In this document: in pieces, positions 57,121-64,000 of the stretch
Layout of the letters: each line of letters starts with the position of its first letter
How positions within the stretch are numbered: position 1 is the stretch's first letter
Assembly: GCA_003550325.1 (NCBI GenBank)
Contig: QKWP01000232.1
Coordinates: 251,858 to 315,857, forward strand
Length of the DNA stretch: 64,000 nt
DNA from: Gigaspora rosea
Lineage: Eukaryota; Glomeromycota; Glomeromycetes; Diversisporales; Gigasporaceae
Direction: 5' to 3'
Position numbers and translations under genes: made by a program
Notes under the pieces: model-generated
Database searches by the model: none
Told to the model about the DNA's origin: nothing
Seen by the model: the letters and a program-made list of their open reading frames with translations, nothing else

Positions 57121-58704
57121 AAAACTTTGAAGAAACATATCATGAACAACTTACGATAATCATATACATAAAACTACTACTAAATGGCATTAAAAATTAT
57201 TCAGAAGTGCAGTATAGCCCACCACTAATGATATAATAAGCTATAGTAAAATACTATAGAAATTCACTATTAAATAATATATAAAAACCTAAAAGACATT
57301 AATGTACAAGTGAGGCTAAACAAGAACAATGAATCAAGGCCTACTCTTATCAACTAATGACTCCTACAAACAATAGCACCTGTAAATGATAGCACCTATA
57401 GATGAAGCACTAATGAAGTGATAACAATAATAACAAAGACCTTGTGCTCCAAAACAAAAATTTTGATTGATAATGATTATGTTTTAATTGATATAAAATT
57501 AGAATTGTACATCATATTACCCATGATATTGCAACCTGCTAAAAATATAAATTTCTAATAAAAATTAACAAAAAAACAAAGCTTTCTTAAAAAAGATTAA
57601 ATTATAAAAGAAAAATATTAAATTTATATAATTTAGATAAAGTCAGTTTTTTTGATTTTTTTTTGTTATGTACATAATGCACCTGCTCTTCACAGATGCA
57701 TTTTGATGAAAGCTCTTACCTTGATGCATCTAATAATCTATTTTTTATAATGAATATTTGCCAACTGAAAAAAGATCAAACAAAAGAAGACAAAAAAATT
57801 GCACAATTTTGAAGCTATATTAGTTTACAAAAAAAGTTTATTTTAATATTTTTATACTTTCAAACTTTAGTAACAATTTTGTTTTAAAAAACATAATATA
57901 CTAAAACTAAGGTTTTGTATAAAAATTTACAAAAATATAAATTTTGCAATTTGTATAATTAAAGCTATTCAATTTTGAATGCTCTGCCTTATCTAATTTG
58001 TTTATATAGTGTAATTTTCCTTACTATTTATGTTTATGTGGTGTATTTTTTTTACTATTTATCATATTTTGTATCACTTTTATATATATGATCAGTAGTC
58101 AAAATTTTCTTTTAATTTATAAAAGAAAATTTTTACACCCATTATTATTATTATTGTCTGATATGTTCGTGTATTAGCAAATTCTGAATCCTGATTGGCT
58201 AGATCGGGTGTAACATAAAAAAAACAATCAAAACAATAAAACTAATGCTTATTGACTAGATCAGATGTGGCATTTTATATTTGTCCTTCGGACTTTAAAT
58301 GGTTCCCATTTTTCTAGTTATACTATATATCATATGATATGATATTATATGATATGATACTATACTATACTATATTAGATGCAAGAAAAAAAAGTAAAAG
58401 CGACTTAATTCTATTAAAAAAGCTTTCTTTTATACTTGTATGTATGATTTACTTTATGTTTATGCTTATACTTTCTGAGGTTTTTTAGAACTTTGGTTTT
58501 TTTTCTTCAGATTTTTGCCAGCATAATTAATTGATAATTAGTGATTATTAAAGGCAATAACAAAAAATTATAATGAAAAAATTTGTTCTTTTTTTGCATT
58601 GGTTCAATTATATAATGTAACATGTTAATTTTTTTTGTGTAAATAAATAAAAAAAAAGTAGACATTGTGTCGTAAATTTTCTATATATAGTATATTAGGG
58701 AAGT
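57121..58704. other. no recognisable gene
   Basis: AT-rich. 58185-58275 has CCTGATTGGCTAGATCGGGT and GTAACA, a trace of the TTAGGG-type MITE family. Confidence 0.4.
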
Positions 58705-58870
58705 TTTTATAGTGCAGATCTGCACAAATTTTTTAAAAAAAAAATTATCAAAAATTAATGCAGATCTGTGACTCTGCTAGCAATCGTTGAAGAATTTTTT
58801 ATTTTCTGCGCAGATTTAATTTTCTGTGCAGCTCTTTAACAATTAACAATTAATTAATCTGCACAGATTG
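58705..58870. repeat. GCAGATCTGC palindrome-rich block
   Basis: TAGTGCAGATCTGCAC at 58712, then ATGCAGATCTGTG, TCTGCGCAGATT and ATCTGCACAGATT within 160 bp. The left edge starts TAGTGC, like the hAT-type elements, but no matching right end or target duplication was found. Confidence 0.5.
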
Positions 58871-58916
58871 TAAAAAATAAAAAAAATAACAAAAAGCAAA
58901 TAATAAAAAATTACTA

Positions 58917-59254
58917 CAGTCAACTCTACAAAATGCAACTCATAGGGACAAGCCTACAACGTGCATTTAGGGAGATTTGCATTTAGAGAGAGCCAATTAA
59001 ATTGCAGTTTTAAAAATTAGATTATCAAGTTTGTGTAACTTCTACTAAACCTGTATAACCTATCTTAAATACTAAAATTTGATTGGCTACGTGCATTTAG
59101 GGAGGTTATGTAATATAAAATGTTATTTAAGAGAACGTGCATTTACAGAATATAAACGTGCATTTAGCACTAATGACATCTTATGGAATAGAAAAAAACG
59201 TGCATTTAAAGAGGTATTGCATTTATGGAGGTCGCATTTATAGAGGTCTAACTG
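58917..59254. mobile_element. pogo/Tigger-like MITE, copy 4
   Basis: Ends CAGTCAACTCTACAAAATGC and TAGAGGTCTAACTG, flanked by TA (58915-58916 and 59255-59256). Close relative of 43031-43400. Confidence 0.8.
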
Positions 59255-59409
59255 TATATGCTCACTTAAATATTAAATGCTAGCTAATTTTTTATATATT
59301 AAACCAATAAATCTAAATATTTATATATTTTAACAATTTAATTTATTACAAAAAGCAAAAATAATTAAAAAAAATACAAAAAATAAATACAAATTATAAT
59401 ATAAACCCA

Positions 59410-59985
59410 ATTCCAACTATCATGCAATATTACAACTATCATGCTACATTTCAATATCGCGCTATATCCCAACCATCATGCTAAATCTCATAATAACTAT
59501 TATACTACGCCCATATTAACTATCATGTTACTAACTATCATGCTACATCCTATACTAACTACCTTGCTACATTCTGAACTATTCTGCTACATCTATCGTG
59601 CTATATATGTTCTACTATCATGCTATATTCATTTGTTCAACTATCGCGCCATGTTCTGTAATAACAATTTACTATGTTTATTTTAAGAAAAAAAAACTAT
59701 TGTAAACCAGATATAACTATCGTACTTTGTCCATTCTAACTATTATGCTATGTTCTGTACTATGTTTATTTCATTCAAAGAAAAATAAACGTTAGTACTA
59801 AAATAAAAAAAAAAGAAAAAAATACTATTGTATACTAGCTTTATGTTTATCCTTTTCAACCCTAATTCCATGACGATAACAATATCCAACACTATTTTTT
59901 TCTACTCACGTTTTCCATTTCTGCAGATTTTTGATACCTACTTTATCATTCTAACTATCACGCTATGTTCTGTGCTATGTTCATT
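59410..59985. repeat. AACTATCATGCTACATTC minisatellite
   Basis: About 15 degenerate units of 18-25 bp built on CTATCATGCTA from 59410 to 59660, with further units at 59715-59765 and 59945-59985. It is interrupted by a Sel1 remnant. Confidence 0.7.
59840..59936 (-). pseudogene. Sel1-repeat scrap
   Basis: The minus strand reads YQKSAEMENVSRK, a break, then VGYCYRHGIRVEKDKHK. A single repeat inside the minisatellite. Confidence 0.6.
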
Positions 59986-60287
59986 CTAAAGAAAAAAAGA
60001 AATATTAGTACTGTAAAAAAAAAAGAAACCTATTCTTACTATCCTTATACAGTGTCTGAAATTCAATTTTTTATTTAATTGCGCGCTGCAATTAATTAAA
60101 TAGTTTTATTTGCGCTATTCAACGATAATTATTTTTTCTGCAACTAGAATGCATTACATGTTAGCAAAAATAAAAAAATAGTTGCGTAAAACTAACTTTT
60201 GGAATTAATTATATTGCTGCTTGATTTCACATACTATCCTTCATTCAGTAATTTTTCATGATTATTATTTTATTTTAGCTTTTATTG

Positions 60288-60760
60288 TCAATTACAATTG
60301 TACTTAATATCATTTATATAATATATTATTATCTTTTTATTAATTATATCTAATTTATTAACTCCAGCTTGTACTGTAAAACTACTTATTAAATCTAGCT
60401 GATCAGATTGTCGACATTGTGTAAATTTCTCAATAGTTTTTTGATATTCTTTAATTTCAATATGTTTATCTAAATAATCTTTTTTAAATTTTTTTGTACC
60501 TACAACAAAGATACTAGTAGAATGCCGATTATATTCAGTACACCAAATACAGTATAATTCAGGCATGCCTTGGTTATCAATTTGACGATTGAGCTATGGA
60601 TACTCCTTAATTCATCTTGGATCCCAATCAGATCATGTATGTGTTTTATCATCATTTTTTTTAGATGATTTTTTTAGAGAACTTTTATTATTTGCATTCG
60701 GTTTATAAGGCTCAGTTGAAAATATTTATCAAGTGTATTTGAAAAATTGCTCATTATAAC
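60288..60760 (-). pseudogene. zinc-finger (ZNF862/hAT-like) protein, N-terminal fragment
   Basis: The minus strand from about 60755 reads a leader (SNFSNTLDKYF), then a WDPRWIKEYPWL-type phrase in which two tryptophan positions are stops. The finger-like block follows: CIWCTEYNRH, GTKKFKKDYLDKHIEIKEYQ, with Cys-x2-Cys and a downstream His. SFTVQAGVNKLDIINK comes next before the coding ends at 60288. The family is common in transposase-derived genes of glomeromycotan fungi. TGA and TAG at the two Trp codons are G-to-A type changes. The catalytic part is absent. Confidence 0.6.
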
Positions 60761-61189
60761 AAGACAGTATAAATCTAACTTATTGTCAGTATAAAACTAA
60801 CACTTAAATTTAACAAGAATTCTTATTTTTATATTTAAAACTATCTACTGTACTTGTTTTGATAAAAATATATGATTGCAATTTTATTTCATTAGTATAA
60901 TTATGCATGGCCTTATTGAATTAATAATAAATATCATATGATTTAAAATGCTATTCTTTAAATAGATTGTAATTGAAATAGCAAAGCCCATAATAATAAC
61001 TATTGCTATTGTTAAGTTAATCAGTTTTATTAATATGATTTAAAATACTATCCCTTAAATGGATCGTAATTAAAATCACGTCCTATAATAACTATCTTTA
61101 TCATAGTGCATTTAAAGAACAAATAAATATAGTTTAATTTTACAAATTATAATAATAATATTCACATTCTAAATTTTAGAAGGTACATG
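60761..61189. other. no gene; ~75-bp direct repeat
   Basis: ATATGATTTAAAATGCTATT (60938) and ATATGATTTAAAATACTATC (61035) begin two copies of a 70-75 bp unit that includes a CCCATAATAATAACTAT or CCTATAATAACTAT block. Confidence 0.5.
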
Positions 61190-61555
61190 GATCAGAGGGT
61201 TTAGATAGGCAATTCCCATAGTTGGGTTGCAGGTATGGAGCTAGTGTAGAACCCTTGGGCGGACCACTTAAATTAGATACCAAAAGTGTATGTGTGGCTA
61301 GATGTATCCTCGTCTAGGACCAGAGAGTTTAAATAGGCAATTCCCATAGTTGGGTTGCATTAATAGCAGCTAGTGTGGAACCCTTGGGCGGACCACTTAA
61401 ATTAGACACCAAAAGTGTACGTGTGGCTAGATGTATCCTCATCTATGTAACAAATGCTGGTATTCCTCTAGAGGATACCGACAGCCCTAATATCTTGAAT
61501 AAAATTCCTAAGTCCCAAGACAGGCACTTTAATTAAAAAAAAAAAAATTTTAAAA
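61190..61555 (+). mobile_element. poly-A-tailed retroposon with internal tandem duplication
   Basis: A 128-bp unit is present twice (61190-61317 and 61318-61445; TAGGCAATTCCCATAGTTGG, ACCACTTAAATTAGAYACC). It is followed by a unique 3' part (CCTAATATCTTGAATAAAAT) and a run of 13 A. The tail and the 3'-colinear truncated relatives at 44.3-44.7 kb point to reverse-transcription-based spread. No RNA polymerase III boxes are clear. Confidence 0.55.
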
Positions 61556-61906
61556 AGTGATATTTGTAAAAAAAATAAGACTTATATACCAGGAACGGTG
61601 TGATATGCAGTATATGGTTACTATTGCAAGTTAAGTAATGTGTGTCTGCAAAATCGTAAATCTATTGGATAACGCTTAAAATGGGGCAAAAACGTGGTTA
61701 ACTTCATATAATGTATCACACAACCCTGCATTTGAGCATGATTTCTAAATTTGCATGTTGTACAGATTTTATCTTGATTGGTGTCTACAGTTATCAAGTT
61801 CGGTCTGGGTCATTGTTGAGATTAGTCAGAACTGATTCAACAACTTGTTAAGGTAACTACATACATATATACGTACTATACATACGTAATATAAATTGCC
61901 CTTAAA
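61556..61906. other. no recognisable gene
   Basis: Mixed-composition sequence with no repeat partner recognised in the window. Confidence 0.4.
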
Positions 61907-62279
61907 GGTAGGGTGAACATAGATCTTTATTTTTCATATGATCTACGTGGTATATTAGATTTTTATATAGTAAATAAAAAAATGCTTCTGATAAATTTTT
62001 TTAAGGTTTTGACCAAATTGTATAAAATTTATATATTAGGTAGTTTTAAATAGTTTGCTTATAATAATGAAGTTTCGCAATATCCATTGCTTTAAAAAAA
62101 TTAACTTTACATATAATTAAATTTTTGTAGGACGCTATATGATTTTTGTAGGTTGTACAAAGAATTGATTGGTCAGATCATATGATGTTTGCATATAAAT
62201 CATATGATATTATATAAATTGGTTACACAGTTGATCTACAATTGATTTTATATGAAATTGGAAATTTGTATACCCTACC
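61907..62279. mobile_element. MITE family W, copy 2
   Basis: Ends GGTAGGGTGAACATAGATC and the complement of TATACCCTACC, flanked by TTAAA. Very similar to 30189-30557 across its whole length, hence relatively young. Confidence 0.8.
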
Positions 62280-63013
62280 CTTAAACTAGTATTATAAATT
62301 TGGCATTCCGGCTTAAGAATTATTAGTACACCAATTGGTAAGTGTTAAAATCGAGATTAATAATAATAATTATATATTATGCAAATACTCAATATGAATT
62401 TATATATATATTCTAAAGCTATTTAAACTAACATGTTCGGGTAAACATAAGTCATATTCATATGTATAACTAGTTTTAAAGCAAAGTTTGAAACCTAGTT
62501 TTTGTGTGTGGTATGAACTGACCAATTTAAGCAGGATCATATATAGATGCAAACTTATGATATCACTTAGTTACGTTCTATATAAATATCGGTTTATAAG
62601 ATAAAGCTCAATTGAGATATAACTAGTGACATAAATAATTCTGCATCTATATGCATAATAATTTTAACGATATCGATATATAAATAATAAAAACTGATTA
62701 ACAGATAATCATATGGGTATTAAAAAAATTAACCTTAAAAATAGACTGTATTCGTTAGTTAAAATTATTAGAAGCTAATATTATCAACTAAACTCTGTAT
62801 ATATTAATATGGTATTAATTCAGTATTATAAAACCTGCAAGTAAATTAAATATCTTACTTGCAGAATACTTATTATTTGAAAATAATATGCGGGATTTTG
62901 CAGAAATTTGAAAAATTTTCTGTGGATTCCGCACATACATAATAAGTTTTATTTGCAAAACTTTAAAATATGTTGCAGTCTGCAGATTCCGCAACCCAAT
63001 TTCAGATACTGGC
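62280..63013. other. no recognisable gene
   Basis: AT-rich. GCAGATTCCGCA-type phrases near 62930-62995. The 69-codon minus frame at 62815-63024 is read from these and has no domain. Confidence 0.4.
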
Positions 63014-63060
63014 CTTATATTCATCTTTTTTAACTCCTATTCCATAACAATAACACTATT
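63014..63060 (-). pseudogene. Sel1-repeat scrap
   Basis: The minus strand reads CYCYGIGVKKDEYKA, the core of one Sel1 repeat. Nothing recognisable extends it. Confidence 0.5.
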
Positions 63061-63839
63061 TTCCAATACAAGACATGAACGCACACCAACGACACCTCCA
63101 ATAATGCATTCCCAGTGCCAATTTCAGCACTCTAACAAAGCACAAGCCTAAAATAAGGAAAGAAGTGAGTAATAATAAATAAATGAATAAACAAATAAAA
63201 CAAGAAACTAGAAACTTATCTTTAAACAAGTTCTAAAATCTCTGGGCTCTAACGATATTGATAACTTTTAAAATATAATACAAAAAAAAATTAAAATATA
63301 TATATATATTTATACATGATTGCCAATTTGAAAAATAATTGGCTAATTATATTAGTCTAATACATATTAAAATAAAAATATAACAAATATTTTTAAAAAA
63401 TACTTAAATAAATAATAATTAATAAATAAAATTTAATTTAAAAAAAATAAAAAAAATCGATCAAAATAAATTATTGTAAAAAAATATAATTAACTTAAAA
63501 AAAAAAAATCAAAGTGCAAATTTTAGGTTATAAAGCAGGTAAATAGACTTTTATAAGTGTAATTACAATTTTAATTCACAATCTCAAATTACGAAAGTAT
63601 ATTTTACTATGTTTTTTATATATGAATGAAATCTTTTTTTTTCTCTATATTTATAAAAATTTTATATAGTTACAAAAAATAAAATATCAATATCTTTTTA
63701 TTTCTAAACTAATTTCAAAAATTTTTTAACATTATATATAAAAAAAATTCTTTACATTTTTCAATTAGAAGATAAAGTACATTAACATATCAAAAAAAAA
63801 GTTTCTGTAGCTATGGAGGAAAAAAAGATTTTATAATTA
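63061..63839. other. no recognisable gene
   Basis: A-rich low-complexity sequence. Confidence 0.4.
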
Positions 63840-64000
63840 CAGTCAGACCTCCCTAAGTGCACGTCGTCGGGACCGGCACTGAGGCGTGCATTTAGAGGGG
63901 GTTGCAATTAGGGAATAGCCAATAATATCATAGTAAAAATTATGATCACGTGTGCATATAGCCGCTTATTATATACATGCACATACATACACAAGTTTTA
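63840..64000. mobile_element. left end of a pogo/Tigger-like MITE, cut by window edge
   Basis: CAGTCAGACCTCCCTAAGTG followed by GCGTGCATTTAGAGGGGGTT. Same family as 43031 and 58917 but more GC-rich, so less decayed. The right end lies outside the window. Confidence 0.65.

Overview
The window is about 75-80% A+T, has short spliced exons with 60-76 bp GT-AG introns, and is dominated by decayed transposons. The recognisable host-type coding pieces are Sel1-repeat + protein-kinase fusions, a degraded PD-(D/E)XK-nuclease-like domain, and a zinc-finger (ZNF862/hAT-like) fragment. That combination is typical of the repeat-swollen genome of an arbuscular mycorrhizal fungus (Glomeromycotina, probably Rhizophagus or a relative). 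The taxon is an inference from gene families and style, not from a marker gene. No intact, confidently functional gene was found; no rRNA, true tRNA or CRISPR array was seen.

Layout. 1-4.6 kb: two Sel1-kinase pseudogenes in inverted orientation, one flanked by a segment repeated at 19.5 kb. 4.6-10 kb: several small inverted-repeat elements and a split hypothetical ORF. 10-13.3 kb: a kinase pseudogene cut by other DNA; its C-terminal tail and 3' flank are duplicated at 22.3-22.95 kb. 15.6-18.3 kb: elements nested at least three deep. 18.4-19.5 kb: nuclease-like remnant. 20.4-22.4 kb: the best preserved Sel1-kinase gene, with a 20-nt microexon and several frame breaks. 23.4-31.4 kb: a 7,974-bp hAT transposon with 8-bp target duplication, terminal inverted repeats, subterminal palindrome arrays and a decayed transposase; a paralogous unoccupied site lies at 35.78 kb. 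31.4-52.7 kb: a dense patchwork of foldback elements, MITEs, tandem repeats, tRNA-derived SINEs and remnants of an unrecognised spliced gene family. 53-64 kb: further MITEs, Sel1 scraps, a minisatellite, a zinc-finger pseudogene and a poly-A-tailed retroposon.

The most interesting pattern is a set of four elements (23389-31362, 33028-34425, 45033-46129, 49808-51950). Each begins TAGTG-N-TC (or a close variant), each has an exact or 7/8 8-bp target duplication, and each has arms packed with its own short motif (ACATGT and GGTTATCC; TTCAGG; TCAAAT; GTCTGA). One carries a hAT transposase. The GTCTGA element also has a core of two long palindromes alternating about five times. The proposal that these are one hAT lineage whose transposase-binding arm motifs have diversified is inference.

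Two decay styles coexist. The transposon-type genes mostly carry stops explicable as C-to-T/G-to-A transitions. The Sel1-kinase genes mostly carry small indels, some of which could be sequencing errors.
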